A stretch of DNA of 64,000 nucleotides from NCBI RefSeq assembly GCF_003315795.1, contig NZ_QMEY01000009.1:1-64000 (forward strand), in the 5' to 3' direction. Source of the DNA: Spongiactinospora rosea. Its GTDB lineage: Bacteria; Actinomycetota; Actinomycetes; Streptosporangiales; Streptosporangiaceae. Made by a program: the position numbers and the translations under genes. Of this stretch, positions 38,034 to 46,560 are shown piece by piece. Below the pieces are notes generated by a model. It saw only the letters and a program-made list of their open reading frames with translations, was not told where the DNA came from and searched no databases. Numbering within the stretch: position 1 is the first letter of the stretch; each line of letters opens with the position of its first letter.

Positions 38034-38051
38034 AGCCACGACTTTCGTCGG

Positions 38052-38076
38052 GGGTCTGCCTGCGAAAGGGAGACCC
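38052..38076 (+). terminator. probable terminator after SnoaL gene
   Basis: GGGTCT (38052-38057) pairs with AGACCC (38071-38076), followed by TTT. The stem is only 6 bp, so confidence is moderate. A second hairpin, GGCGG-TCCT-CCGCC, follows at once. Confidence 0.5.
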
Positions 38077-38142
38077 TTTGGCGGTCCTCCGCCGGAGAGG
38101 ACTTCTCTAACGTCGGGCAGCGGGAAAGGAGAACGTCTCACC

Positions 38143-39135
38143 TTGAACGCACTGCGACGAAACTGGAAGCCGATCCTGCTGCTCATGCTGCTGTCGCCGC
38201 TGCTGGCGGAGGTCTTCAGCGGTTCCATGCCGGCTTCCGACTATTTCCAGCCCGGCATCTTCCTGCCGTTCACCATTTTCGTGTACGGCCTGCCGATCCT
38301 GGTGCTGCGCGAACTGGCCGTCCACAGAAGGGTGGGGCTGCTCGGGCTGTGGGCTCTGGGCATCATTTACGGCCTTTTCAATGAGGGCCTGATCTCGGAA
38401 ACCCTCTACCATCCACTCGATCCGGCCAACCCCGCCTACGATTCCTACGGGCTGGTGGCCGGGGTGCGCATCCCTTGGGCGCTTTTCATCCTGCCCTGGC
38501 ACGGGGTCTTCTCCCTGGTGACCCCGGTCGTCTTGATCGACCTGTTGTTCCCGCGCCAGGCGGGCGTACCGTGGCTGCCGAAGAAGGCGACCTGGGCGCT
38601 CGGAATCATCACGGGCGGGCTGGCCGTGGCCCGTTTCGTTTTCTGGGGCGAGAACCGGACCGTCCAGGAAGGCGGTGTCTTCGCACTCCAGGCGGCGATC
38701 GTGCTCGGCGTCGGAGTACTGGCCTACCTGCTGGCCGACCGGCTCCCACGCCCGTTGTACATCACCTCGGACCGGCGGCCTGTTTTGTGGAAGCCCTTTG
38801 CCGCGGGAGCGGCCCTTTACGCGGCTTGGTTCATCGGGACCGAACTCCTGGTGTCGATCGTCCTGCCCCCCTGGCCGATCACCGCTGTTTACACGGTGGC
38901 CGCGGTGTCGGCGGGCCTGTGGCTGATATCCCGCCGCCGGGAAATCCGCCCCGTCACCGCGGCGGCCTTCGTCCTCGGCACCGGCACCGCCCAGGCCGCG
39001 GTGACCGTACTTCTGAACGGCCTCCTGGTCGCCGACACCTTCAGAGCCGTCTGCGGCGTCATCTTCATCACGGCCTACCTCATCACGTTGCGCGAAGTAG
39101 GCGCGCGACACCGAACCGCCGATCACTTCGGGTAG
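38143..39135 (+). CDS. polytopic membrane protein of unknown function (330 aa)
   Basis: A 330-residue protein from TTG 38143 (MNALRRNWKPILLLMLLSPL), with AAAGGAG 11 bases upstream. About nine membrane helices are visible, e.g. FTIFVYGLPILVLRELAV, LWALGIIYGLFNEGLIS, VFSLVTPVVLIDLLF and LLVSIVLPPWPITAVYTVAA. A conserved-looking outer loop, SETLYHPLDPANPAYDSYG, sits after the third helix; 'NEG' and 'W-GV-S' in membrane helices recall CPBP-like or lipid-processing proteins, but the Glu/His signature of CPBP proteases is not clear. It is less GC-rich than its neighbours. The neighbours give no hint of a substrate. Confidence 0.75.
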   Translation: MNALRRNWKPILLLMLLSPLLAEVFSGSMPASDYFQPGIFLPFTIFVYGLPILVLRELAVHRRVGLLGLWALGIIYGLFNEGLISETLYHPLDPANPAYDSYGLVAGVRIPWALFILPWHGVFSLVTPVVLIDLLFPRQAGVPWLPKKATWALGIITGGLAVARFVFWGENRTVQEGGVFALQAAIVLGVGVLAYLLADRLPRPLYITSDRRPVLWKPFAAGAALYAAWFIGTELLVSIVLPPWPITAVYTVAAVSAGLWLISRRREIRPVTAAAFVLGTGTAQAAVTVLLNGLLVADTFRAVCGVIFITAYLITLREVGARHRTADHFG

Positions 39136-39159
39136 CGAACCATCACTGCGTGTCCGAAC

Positions 39160-39375
39160 ATGGCCATTCCCGCCCGCGCCCACCTGATCTCCAAGAAGTC
39201 CGGCCTGGCGATCGACATCGAGGGCGCGAACCCCGCCGACGGTACCCGCGCCGTGCAGTGGAACCTCACCGGAAACGCCGTGAAGGACGCCTCCACCACT
39301 CCGGGCGCGCCGCTGGTACAGACGGATCTCGGCAAGCTCGACCACCAGCTTTGGCAGCTCAAGGCCGTTTCCTAG
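39160..39375 (+). CDS. short ricin-type beta-trefoil lectin-like protein
   Basis: A 71-residue frame starting MAIPARAHLISKKSGLAIDI, 24 bp after the membrane protein stop. The patterns LISKKSGLAIDIEG and VQWNLTGN, then HQLWQLKA near the end, follow the 'I---SGKCLDV-G-----V-QW-C----NQ-W' repeat of ricin B-like lectin domains, though only about one and a half repeats are present and the cysteines are missing. It has no signal peptide, so it may be a remnant of a longer secreted protein or a small intracellular relative. Its end overlaps the convergent SDR gene by 17 bp. Confidence 0.55.
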   Translation: MAIPARAHLISKKSGLAIDIEGANPADGTRAVQWNLTGNAVKDASTTPGAPLVQTDLGKLDHQLWQLKAVS

Positions 39376-40141
39376 CGTCGGCCTTCGCGCGGCCGGGGAG
39401 CATGGCGAGGGCCTGGGAGCGCTGGGCGACCAGGTCGTCGTACGTACCGTCGCGCTCGGCCCAGCGGTGCATGAGCACGCCCTTCACGAGGATCTCGCGC
39501 GGGGTGGGATCCGCCGACAGCAGCCGCATGACCTCGGTGGCGAAGTCGCCGAGCGGCAGCGCGTTCGGGTTCACCCTTTCCTGGCCCGCGGTGGCGACGG
39601 CCGGAGGGACCAGCTCGACGACGCCGACACCGGTGCCGTCGAGCTGTGCGCGCAGCGCCTCGGAGTAGGCGTGCACCGCGGCCTTCGACGCGGCGTAGCT
39701 GGGCATGGGCGGGAACGGCAGGAACGCGATGCCGGAGGTGACGGTGATGAAGGTGCCGGCGCCCCGCCCGACCAGGTGCGGGGTGAAGGCGTCGATGACG
39801 CGGATGGTGCCGACCAGGTTGGTGTCGATCGTCGTCCGTGCCGCGTCGAAGTGCGCCGGGTCGCGCAGATCCTCAAGGAGCATGACGCCTGACATCGTCA
39901 CCACGGTGTCCAGTTCGGGGTAGCGGGCGAGTACGGCGTCACGAGCAGACGCGACGGACGAACCGTCGGTGACGTCGATGCCGAACGTACCGAAACCTTC
40001 CTCGGCGAGTTCCGCGAGCGCCTTCGGGCTGCGCCCGCCGACGGCCACGGTGCTGCCCGCCGCGGCGAACCGCCGGGCCAGCTCCCGCCCGATACCCGAG
40101 GTCCCGCCGACGACGAGAACCGTGCGGTTGGAGAGTTCCAC
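39359..40141 (-). CDS. short-chain dehydrogenase/reductase (DltE-like)
   Basis: A 260-residue classical SDR. I use GTG 40141 (VELSNRTVLVVGGTSGIGRE) with GGGA upstream; longer starts would be read through the tandem repeat upstream, giving a repeated ALLNEV peptide that is not protein-like. The cofactor motif is GGTSGIGRELA, then VAVGGRSPKAL, DTVVTMSGVMLLEDL for the adenine-stacking NxxG strand, FITVTSGIAFLPFPP with the catalytic Ser, and SYAASKAAVHAYSEALRAQL with Tyr-x-x-x-Lys. It is like the DltE/'SDR family oxidoreductase' regularly found beside MmyB-type regulators. It reduces an unknown carbonyl with NAD(P)H and is probably controlled by that divergent regulator. Confidence 0.92.
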   Translation of the reverse strand: MELSNRTVLVVGGTSGIGRELARRFAAAGSTVAVGGRSPKALAELAEEGFGTFGIDVTDGSSVASARDAVLARYPELDTVVTMSGVMLLEDLRDPAHFDAARTTIDTNLVGTIRVIDAFTPHLVGRGAGTFITVTSGIAFLPFPPMPSYAASKAAVHAYSEALRAQLDGTGVGVVELVPPAVATAGQERVNPNALPLGDFATEVMRLLSADPTPREILVKGVLMHRWAERDGTYDDLVAQRSQALAMLPGRAKADARKRP

Positions 40142-40182
40142 GAGATCTTCCCTTCGACTCAGGGCTGTGATGTTCTCTGTCA

Positions 40183-40254
40183 CATTGAGCAGTGCCACCT
40201 CATTGAGCAGTGCCACCTCATTGAGCAGTGCCACCTCATTGAGCAGTGCCACCG
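40183..40254. repeat. 4 x 18-bp tandem direct repeat in divergent promoter
   Basis: CATTGAGCAGTGCCACCT occurs four times without interruption (40183-40200, 40201-40218, 40219-40236, 40237-40254); the first three are identical and the last ends CCG. It lies between the SDR start (40141) and the divergent MmyB-like regulator start (40353), so it likely is an operator array for that regulator or a slippage-prone switch. Confidence 0.95.
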
Positions 40255-40352
40255 AAGTCTCGACGGCATCCGACGGGTACGGCAGAGCCCCCGTCTTCCC
40301 TGGTCCTGACAGGACCCCCTACGGGAAACGCGCACCGCATTACGGTGTCGGT

Positions 40353-41186
40353 ATGAAGGACGACGATTCCGGCAACCGGCTCGGCGGCTACCTTCGTGCC
40401 CGGCGTGAGCTGGTCTCCCCGGCACAGGCGGGGATCCAGCCCGGCGGCAACCGCCGCGTCCCCGGCCTGCGCCGTGAGGAAGTCGCCCTGCTCGCTGGAA
40501 TCAGTCCCGACTACTACCTACGTCTGGAACGGGGACGGGACAAGAACCCCTCACCGCAGGTCCTCAGATCCCTCGCCCGAGTCCTCCAACTCGATGACGT
40601 CGAACAGGTGTACCTGCTCGGTCTCGCGGCGGACCGCCCCAGGGCACCGCGCCGCAGGCGGCCCGAACACGTACCGGCGCGGGTGCACGAACTGCTCGCC
40701 CACCTGCGGATCCCCGCGTTCGTCGAAGGGCGCGCGTTCGATGTCCTGGCCTCCAACCCCATGGCGGTCGCGCTCTCCCCCCGCCTGCGGCCCGGCCAGA
40801 ACCGGCTGCGTTCACTCCTCCTTGATCCCGAGGAACGCGCCTTCCACCAGGACTGGGCGAAGGCCACCGCCGATTTCATCGCCACCCTTCGCACCACGAT
40901 CGGGGATGACACCGACAATCCCCGATTCGTCGAGCTGGTCGGCGAACTGGCACTGTCCAGCCAGCGGTTTCGCACCCTGTGGGCACGCCACGACGTCCGC
41001 CGCCTCGATGGGGGCACGACCACGGTTCACCACCCCGCCGTCGGTGAACTACGTCTTCACCGCGACAAGCTCCCCATCGAGGACGTCATCCTCGTCGTCT
41101 ACTACCCGGACAAGAACAGCGACAGCGACGAGAAGCTGCGGCTCCTCGCCTCACTCGCACACACCGAGTCCTCCGGCACGTCGTAA
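40353..41186 (+). CDS. helix-turn-helix regulator, MmyB-like ligand-binding domain
   Basis: A 277-residue regulator starting MKDDDSGNRLGGYLRARREL. The XRE helix-turn-helix is GLRREEVALLAGISPDYYLR, then LERGRDKNPSPQVLRSLARV. The rest is the MmyB-like PAS-type ligand domain: VLASNPMAVALSPRLRPGQN (the 'DVLA-N--A-AL' motif), FHQDWAKATADFIATLRTTI and FRTLWARHDVRRLDGGTTTV. It is found in actinobacteria next to, and regulating, a divergent SDR gene, exactly as here. Fatty-acid or lipid-like ligands have been suggested for the fold. The four 18-bp repeats between the two genes are the most likely binding array. Confidence 0.93.
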   Translation: MKDDDSGNRLGGYLRARRELVSPAQAGIQPGGNRRVPGLRREEVALLAGISPDYYLRLERGRDKNPSPQVLRSLARVLQLDDVEQVYLLGLAADRPRAPRRRRPEHVPARVHELLAHLRIPAFVEGRAFDVLASNPMAVALSPRLRPGQNRLRSLLLDPEERAFHQDWAKATADFIATLRTTIGDDTDNPRFVELVGELALSSQRFRTLWARHDVRRLDGGTTTVHHPAVGELRLHRDKLPIEDVILVVYYPDKNSDSDEKLRLLASLAHTESSGTS

Positions 41187-41213
41187 GACACCTTGATGAG
41201 CACCCGCGGGAGC

Positions 41214-42647
41214 TCACGCACCGAGAGGAAATCGCGCGGCCTGATCGAAGCGCACCCGGAACTCTTCGGCATCGGCCTGCTCGGCGGCGGCCCTGACCGG
41301 CCGCAACTCGTTGAGTGTGCGGCGCGGGACGGGGCTTCCCGAACTCAGGATGGAAGCACCCTCCTTGATGGCCTGCGTCCGATCTCCGCTTCCTAGCAAC
41401 GCACCGGCGAGATAGGCCCGGAAGTGGGTGCGGTCGCGCGGGGAGCGCCGGGTGTCGCCCACGACCTCCGAGTAGAGATCGATGGCCCGGGCCGGAGAGC
41501 CCAGATGCACGAATCCAATGGCCTCGCACCCGTTGATCTCTGATGCCGTGACGTACCGGGTCCATGGTGCGTCATCGGGGTGACCGCCTCGCTGGAGTTC
41601 GTCCTTGGCCTGGCCCAAACTCCGACGGAAGGCCGGTCCATCACCGAGGCGGACGTGCGCGAGCGCCTGCCGTATCCGAATGAGCGCGTGCAGGCGCGGG
41701 GACCTCTCATGCCGGGCCAAGTGGGCGGCGCGATCGGCAAAACGCAGCGCTTCCCTCGCCATCCCGGTAGTACCGCTCGCTCTGGCGAGATACGAACTCT
41801 GCTGGGACATGTTCAGGTAGACGTGAATCGCGGCCTGGGCGTCATCGGCACCGCCCGCCAGCAGACCGGCCTCTCCGTATAGTTCTCGGGCCGCCTTCTG
41901 ATCCCCGTTCTCATAGGCCAGCCACCCGCACAGCGTCCCAAGGTCCGCGCCGACCATAAGGAGTTCGCGGCCGACGCCGTCCGTGTAGTCGCTTTCGTCA
42001 ATGATCCGCCGGGCGCGGGCGAACAGCCGTAGCGCCTGTGGCAGGGCCACATCCCCACCCAGCTTTTCGTCCTGCTCCCACAGGCTCACCAGACCGGCCC
42101 GCAGGTATCTGACATGCGCCGCGTCGGCACGGTCGGGGACCTGGACCAGATCCAGGCCGCCGGCCGTGACCAGGCCGAGCAGCGAGCCGGTGAAACTACG
42201 CCGATCCACGCCTGCCAACCCCTCGCTCGCCTCGAAAGCATTGGATGAGGACAAATCCAGGGTGCCACTTTCGACGCCGAGCACAACAGGCACGAGTACC
42301 TTACGGGGAATGTCACAGGCATCGGCGAATCGAACCAACTCGCGAATGTCGTACAACGTGTCCCGCTGGCCACTTTCGATCAAACTGATCGTACTTTGCG
42401 AGAGGCCGAGAATGTTTCCCAGGTCAAGCTGACTCAATCCGGTCGCGGCCCGCAAGATCGTCACGAACGTGCCCAGCTCATGATCGGCAAGCGCACGCCG
42501 CATCGGAAGCGAGTCCCACAGCCATTCGGGCGCGTTGACGGTACCCGGCTTCACGGCCCTGGTACACGGCGCACACAGCGGATCATTGTTGTAGCGGTTC
42601 AGCAGTGTCGACTTGCACGCCGGACACAGCCGATCACCTCGGGGCAT
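41214..42647 (-). CDS. XRE helix-turn-helix regulator with TPR-like region and Zn ribbon
   Basis: A 477-residue regulator. I start at ATG 42647 (MPRGDRLCPACKSTLLNRYN), with AAGGGGGA close upstream; GTG 42665 is an alternative. The N-terminus holds LCPACKS and PLCAPCTRAVK, a four-cysteine zinc-ribbon. Residues about 57-115 are an XRE domain (FVTILRAATGLSQLDLGNIL, GLSQSTISLIESGQRDT). The remainder is a series of helical TPR-like repeats (e.g. LCGWLAYENGDQKAARELYG, AREALRFADRAAHLARHE), as in NsdA-like and other actinobacterial regulators of development and antibiotic production. Ligand or peptide partner is unknown. The gene is alone. Confidence 0.88.
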   Translation of the reverse strand: MPRGDRLCPACKSTLLNRYNNDPLCAPCTRAVKPGTVNAPEWLWDSLPMRRALADHELGTFVTILRAATGLSQLDLGNILGLSQSTISLIESGQRDTLYDIRELVRFADACDIPRKVLVPVVLGVESGTLDLSSSNAFEASEGLAGVDRRSFTGSLLGLVTAGGLDLVQVPDRADAAHVRYLRAGLVSLWEQDEKLGGDVALPQALRLFARARRIIDESDYTDGVGRELLMVGADLGTLCGWLAYENGDQKAARELYGEAGLLAGGADDAQAAIHVYLNMSQQSSYLARASGTTGMAREALRFADRAAHLARHERSPRLHALIRIRQALAHVRLGDGPAFRRSLGQAKDELQRGGHPDDAPWTRYVTASEINGCEAIGFVHLGSPARAIDLYSEVVGDTRRSPRDRTHFRAYLAGALLGSGDRTQAIKEGASILSSGSPVPRRTLNELRPVRAAAEQADAEEFRVRFDQAARFPLGA

Positions 42648-42833
42648 CCGTCCCCCTTCCCGCACGCATCACTCCTACCGATGGTCTCGCCGCACGCTAG
42701 CGCACCCACTGTAGCCATTCTATGACCATCTGTGATTACCGGCCTGTATGTCACATCGGGGCCGCCTTTGTCCATCTGGTCGCAGGGGCCGGAAACGATC
42801 TGGCCATCGCCTACGGAAAGGGCTGGAAGCAAA

Positions 42834-43289
42834 GTGCGCAAACGCTCGTTGATCATGGTCGCGGTGACCTCGGCAGCCTTGGCCGTATCGTCCGTCGATG
42901 CCCAGGCCATCGCAGGCGAACGCGGGTCCGTCGCCCTCCGGAGCGGGCCGTCCATCGCCGCCGCGGCCGCCGAGCACCAGAACGCGACCCCGGCGAAGAA
43001 CGCCCTGAGGGACATCGTCATGGATGAATCCGTTCGCTGCACGAAGCCCAAGTCGAAGTTCATCAACCTCTCGTGGGGCATCGGCGAGAACCACAAGTCC
43101 ACGACGGTCTACTTCAACAACCACTGCTCGGTGCGGACGGAGGTGAAGCTGTACTTCAGGACCAAGCGCCGGTTCCAGGGGCCGAAGCGCTGGACCAGGT
43201 GCCTCACCACCAACGGCGGAACCAAGGGCAGGAAGAAGTACCACCACGCGACGCGGACCCGCCTGCTCTCCATCATGCAGGGCTGCTAG
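42834..43289 (+). CDS. small secreted basic protein with four cysteines
   Basis: A 151-residue protein from GTG 42834 with GGAAG four bases upstream. The signal peptide is VRKRSLIMVAVTSAALAVSS with cleavage near DAQAIA. The mature part is at first Ala-rich (IAAAAAEHQNATPAKNAL), then strongly basic: ESVRCTKPKSKFINLSWG, FNNHCSVRTEVKLYFRTKRR, TRCLTTNGGTKGRKKYHHAT and a final QGC. Four cysteines likely form two disulfides. Two or more beta-hairpins are expected. The family is unknown to me; small basic secreted proteins of this kind may bind the cell wall, DNA or membranes. It ends at a strong terminator. Confidence 0.7.
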   Translation: MRKRSLIMVAVTSAALAVSSVDAQAIAGERGSVALRSGPSIAAAAAEHQNATPAKNALRDIVMDESVRCTKPKSKFINLSWGIGENHKSTTVYFNNHCSVRTEVKLYFRTKRRFQGPKRWTRCLTTNGGTKGRKKYHHATRTRLLSIMQGC

Positions 43290-43320
43290 CCCCCGGCCAC
43301 CCGCTTCGTCCTGGCCCGGT

Positions 43321-43357
43321 TCACCCCCACCACCTGCCGAGAGGGCGGTGGGGGTGA
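43321..43357 (+). terminator. strong intrinsic terminator
   Basis: Perfect 11-bp stem TCACCCCCACC with GGTGGGGGTGA around a 15-base loop, 31 bp after the stop codon at 43289. Confidence 0.85.
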
Positions 43358-43802
43358 CGGGCGGGCGGCAGGAGAGGGTCGTTCCAGGTGGTGCCGAAAC
43401 GGCGAGGCACCACCGATCCAGCCGGGGAATCCGCTTGACGCTGCGCGCCGGCTCAGGGCCGCGTCGCCGCATGGTCGTGGCGACTCCCCAGGCCAGGGCG
43501 AGGCCGGGGGGAGTTCGCACGCCGGGCCGTCTTCCATCGTCATCATTTTGCGCCAGGCGCTATCGCGCAAACTGTTCGTGGCTTACACTAATTCTGCGAG
43601 CGGCGGAAAGAGGACAAATCCGCCCAGGTGGCGGCGTTGTCCAGGTTCCAGAGGCGCGCGAAGCACATACGCACGTACACGCGAGGCAATGGGCCGACCG
43701 GCACGGGACCCATGGGACCACCGCCGTACAGAACCACCCACGGCCGGGCGTTCCCGCACGCCCGGCCGCGTCCCGACGAGCGACAACGAAGGGAGAACAG
43801 CC
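43358..43802. other. 445-bp intergenic region
   Basis: No gene is supported. It holds an inverted repeat TTTGCGC (43547-43553) with GCGCAAA (43565-43571), and a lower-GC stretch with CTTACACTAATTC that could be part of a promoter for the next secreted-protein gene. The ribosome-binding site GGGAGAA lies just before 43803. Confidence 0.4.
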
Positions 43803-44171
43803 ATGAAATTAGCCGAAGTGGCGAGCCGGCTGAGCATCGTAACGGCCACCGCCATCGCCGTCGCGGCCACCTTCGCCGGTCCCCTGACAGGGACCGCGAC
43901 GGCTGCGACAGGCACCTCGACCGCCGCCACCAAGACCCAGACGATGGGCTGGCCCACCGGCTGCCACTGGGAAATCCTGAGCTGGCAGTACACCGGCGCC
44001 ATATGCGCGGAGAATAACGGCGGGTGGTACCAGGCCATCGCCATATGTAAGAACCACGAAACAGACAAACTCTTCGACCGCTACGGCCCCTGGCGCCAGA
44101 CCGGCCCTTCCTTCGCCTACTGCCAGGCAGCCGAAAAGGTGGAATCAGCGGGCTACGCCACGCAGCCCTAA
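43803..44171 (+). CDS. small secreted protein with four cysteines (122 aa)
   Basis: ATG 43803 follows GGGAGAACAGCC. The first 38 residues are a signal peptide (RLSIVTATAIAVAATFAGPL, cleavage near ATA-A). The mature part has four cysteines: TGCHWEILSW, GAICAENNGG, AICKNHETDK and AYCQAAEKVE, with many aromatic residues (WYQAIAI, RYGPWRQTG). Other actinobacterial exported proteins share 'GC-W------GA-C-----W-----C' and are of unknown function. It is the first of three consecutive secreted small proteins on this strand (gaps of 69 and 37 bp), so they may form one transcript. Confidence 0.75.
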   Translation: MKLAEVASRLSIVTATAIAVAATFAGPLTGTATAATGTSTAATKTQTMGWPTGCHWEILSWQYTGAICAENNGGWYQAIAICKNHETDKLFDRYGPWRQTGPSFAYCQAAEKVESAGYATQP

Positions 44172-44240
44172 CAGGCGGAACATACCGCCGAAAGCGCGCT
44201 GCCGACCAAGTATCACCATTCCGAGAGGAATCACGCATTC

Positions 44241-44555
44241 ATGAAGAAGCTGCTATCGCACTTCCTCGCCGCCGGGGCCATGGCCGCGTTCACCGTCCTG
44301 ACCACCCAGGGAACCGCCGCCGCCGCCCCCTGGCCGCAGGACTGCTCGGACTGGCAGAGCGGGAACAGTTGGTACGCCCTTTGCTCCGCGGGCACCGGAC
44401 ACTACAAGGCGACGGTATTATGCGCACCCCTGCACGGTGGTGACCTGGTTTACCGCGAACCGCTGGTCTGGGCCAGCATCTACAAAACGTCCGGCGTTTC
44501 CTGCCCTTCGCACACCTGGCCGACCAGCGGGGGAATCCTCTCCAAGGACGACTGA
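44241..44555 (+). CDS. small secreted protein with four cysteines (104 aa)
   Basis: ATG 44241 is preceded by CGAGAGGAATCACG. The signal peptide is MKKLLSHFLAAGAMAAFTVL with cleavage near TAAAAP. The mature part is about 75 residues with four cysteines (PQDCSDWQSG, YALCSAGTGH, VLCAPLHGGD, GVSCPSHTW) and five tryptophans. The spacing of the first three cysteines relative to W and G resembles the gene before it, so both may belong to one broad superfamily: Trp/Cys-rich, signal peptide, no other domain. It could be a disulfide-stabilised extracellular protein; enzymatic activity is unlikely given its size. Confidence 0.75.
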   Translation: MKKLLSHFLAAGAMAAFTVLTTQGTAAAAPWPQDCSDWQSGNSWYALCSAGTGHYKATVLCAPLHGGDLVYREPLVWASIYKTSGVSCPSHTWPTSGGILSKDD

Positions 44556-44592
44556 AATCCCACAAGAAACCCCTCAGAGAAAGGTGTGTAAA

Positions 44593-44898
44593 TTGAGAAC
44601 GATGGCAAGGATTTCAGCGCTGGCGGCGGCAGCGGCCTGCCTGGTACTGATCGGCACACCGGCCGACGCCGCCACCGGAACGCTGATCTTCTCTTCCGGC
44701 ATCGGACAGACGACGTTCATCGACCCCGCGGCGGGCTGCTACGCCACCACATCCCCCTTCACCACCGTCACCAACCACACGAACGTCCCTGTCACCGTCT
44801 ACGAGAGCGGCGGCTGCTTCGGCCCATCCCAGACGGTCCCGGCCGGATCGAACCCCACACCGGTCGGACCCCGCCGCAGCGTCTCCATCCCTTCCTGA
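44593..44898 (+). CDS. small secreted beta-rich protein (crystallin-like, two Cys)
   Basis: I start at TTG 44593 (MRTMARISALAAAAACLVLI), with AAAGG eight bases upstream; ATG 44602 is the alternative. The signal peptide ends near PADA-A. The mature part is beta-rich: TGTLIFSSGIGQTTFIDPAA, GCYATTSPFTTVTNHTNVPV and TVYESGGCFGPSQTVPAGS, ending RRSVSIPS. Two cysteines probably pair. The pattern 'GCY-------V-N-T---V-VY----C-G----V--G' is typical of small actinobacterial exported proteins that resemble one betagamma-crystallin or killer-toxin-like motif. No function is known. It closes the trio of secreted proteins. Confidence 0.72.
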   Translation: MRTMARISALAAAAACLVLIGTPADAATGTLIFSSGIGQTTFIDPAAGCYATTSPFTTVTNHTNVPVTVYESGGCFGPSQTVPAGSNPTPVGPRRSVSIPS

Positions 44899-44935
44899 CC
44901 GAGTCGAACGAACCCACCGGTCAACACTGAAGCGT

Positions 44936-45620
44936 TCACGGCACGACCTCGCATGAACAGGCCCCCTTCTGCGACGACGCCGTGAGCCCGCCCGGCCCCC
45001 GGCCTGAGTACGGCCGAACAGGTGTCCAGGTCGGGGGCCGCGACGGAAGCACTGCGCGACATTTCACGGTCTTCGCCTCGGGTGATGGCAGGAACTCCAG
45101 GTAGGGACCGACCCCCTTGGCAGAGCGCAGCGCCACATGATCGTCGGTCACCTCGTGCGGGGTCCAGTCCATCGCCTCGCCCCAGAACCGGGCCATGGCC
45201 CGGGGGTCCGCGCAGTCGACCACCACCACGGCGATCGGCCCGGTGTCCCGGTAGATCGCCCGAGGCTCCAGCACACAGAACTCGTTGCCCTCCGGATCGG
45301 CGAGCACCGTCCACGGCACGTCTCCCTGTCCCACGTCGGCGGGCGTCGCACCGAGATCCCGCAGGCGCGCGATGAGATCCGCCTGATGGGCCGCGGAGGT
45401 GGTGGCGAGGTCGATGCGCACGCGGTTCTTCACCGTCTTGGGTTCCGGGACGGGAAGGATGTCGATGCAGATGGCGGCAGGGTCGGGATAGGCGACACCC
45501 TCCGGCTCGACGTTGGTCTCATCGGGCCGGTCACCGGTGACCTTCCAGCCGAGTGCGGGTCCGGGGCCGGGATGGAAGCCGGGTTGGACGAGCTGTACGC
45601 GATCGTCTACTGCCGCCCGA
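44936..45620 (-). pseudogene. decayed two-domain VOC (glyoxalase-like) protein
   Basis: The middle is well preserved: ALGWKVTGDRPDETNVEPEG, DILPVPEPKTVKNRVRIDLA, DLGATPADVGQGDVPWTVLA, DPEGNEFCVLEPRAIYRDTG, ADPRAMARFWGEAMDW and KGVGPYLEFLPSPEAKTVK. This is one glyoxalase half and part of the second, in the usual tandem arrangement. Upstream of about 45600 no ATG, GTG or TTG continues the frame, and downstream, after KTVK, the expected 'NRVHLD' is replaced by unrelated Arg/Ser/Pro-rich sequence. So both ends are lost. A shorter frame could start at GTG 45433 (165 codons), but it would begin in the middle of the domain. Confidence 0.7.
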
Positions 45621-45710
45621 GGCGGTGACGACGGGAGAGGGCCACTCGAACCCCGCGGAAACCCTGTCCAGCTTCTCGGAGCACCTAGGAGGAGGAGAGG
45701 GAGTGAATGA

Positions 45711-46560
45711 GTGACGGCGGGAGAGGACCAGACGGCGAGGCGGCGGGTTAGCTGGTGCTGGAACGGCGAGGTACCTCAGATCATGCGAAATGCCGAGCAC
45801 CAGGGCGTCACTCAATACGGTGGGCGGCGAGAGGGGGCCTGCCGCACCGGGCGAAGCCCGGACCTGGGAAAACAGGCCGAGCGCCAGCGAGGACCACTTC
45901 CCGCCAGAGGCGGGACCCCTGGCGCGGTAGCGCGTCTTGGCCGCCGGAGCCGAGGTGATTGCATGGAGCGCGCTGGAGGCCAGGAGGGTTCCTGGAGGGG
46001 GTTGGGTTACGGCGGGAAAGGATCAGACAGCGAGACGGCGGGGGTAGCCGGTGCTCGAACGGCGAGGTACCACAGCTCACGGAAATGCCGGGCACCAAGG
46101 CGTCACTGACGACGGCGGGCGGCGAGAGAGGGCCTGCCGTACCTCTGGGCAAAGGCTCGGCCTGGGAAAACAGGGCGAGCGCCAGCGAGGTCCGCGCCCC
46201 GCCAGAGGCGGGGCCCAGCGCGCGACAGCGCATCCTGCCCGACGAACGTGCGGCCCTTGGCGCGGTAGTGCGTTCTGTCCACCGGAGGAGGGGCCCTTGG
46301 TATGCGGGGGCGTCGGCGCGCGTTGGAGGCCGAGACACAGATGTAAGGGGCTGGGTTACGGCGAGAAAGGATCAGACGGCGAGGCGGCGGGTCACTTGGT
46401 GCTGGAACGGCGAGGCGCCACAGCGCTGGGAAGTGCCGGGCACCAGACCGTTACTAGGAACGGCGGGCGGCGAGAGGGGGCCTGCCGTACCGGGCGAAGC
46501 CCGGACCTGGGAAAACAGGCCGAGCGCCAGCGAGGACCACTTCCCGCCGAAGGCGGGGGC
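45711..46560. repeat. three tandem copies of a ~300-bp GC-rich non-coding repeat
   Basis: Copies begin at about 45711, 46005 and 46355, each with GGNTNACGGCGNGANAGGA-CAGAC-GCGAG-CGGCGG, then GGTGCT-GAACGGCGAGG, a CCGNGCACCAGG segment, ACGG-GGGCGGCGAGAG-GGGCCTGCCG, a hairpin (perfect CCGGGCGAAGCCCGG in copies 1 and 3), CCTGGGAAAACAGG-CGAGCGCCAGCGAGG and one or more mini-hairpins. The intervals are 294 and 350 bp. Different frames are open in different copies, so no common protein is encoded. The only frames here are arginine- and glycine-rich artefacts. Confidence 0.8.

Noticed and set aside
40183..40252. Upstream in-frame extension of the SDR encoding a repeated ALLNEV peptide
   Set aside because: It is the 18-bp DNA repeat read through; the SDR family start is at 40141 with its own GTG and a Shine-Dalgarno.
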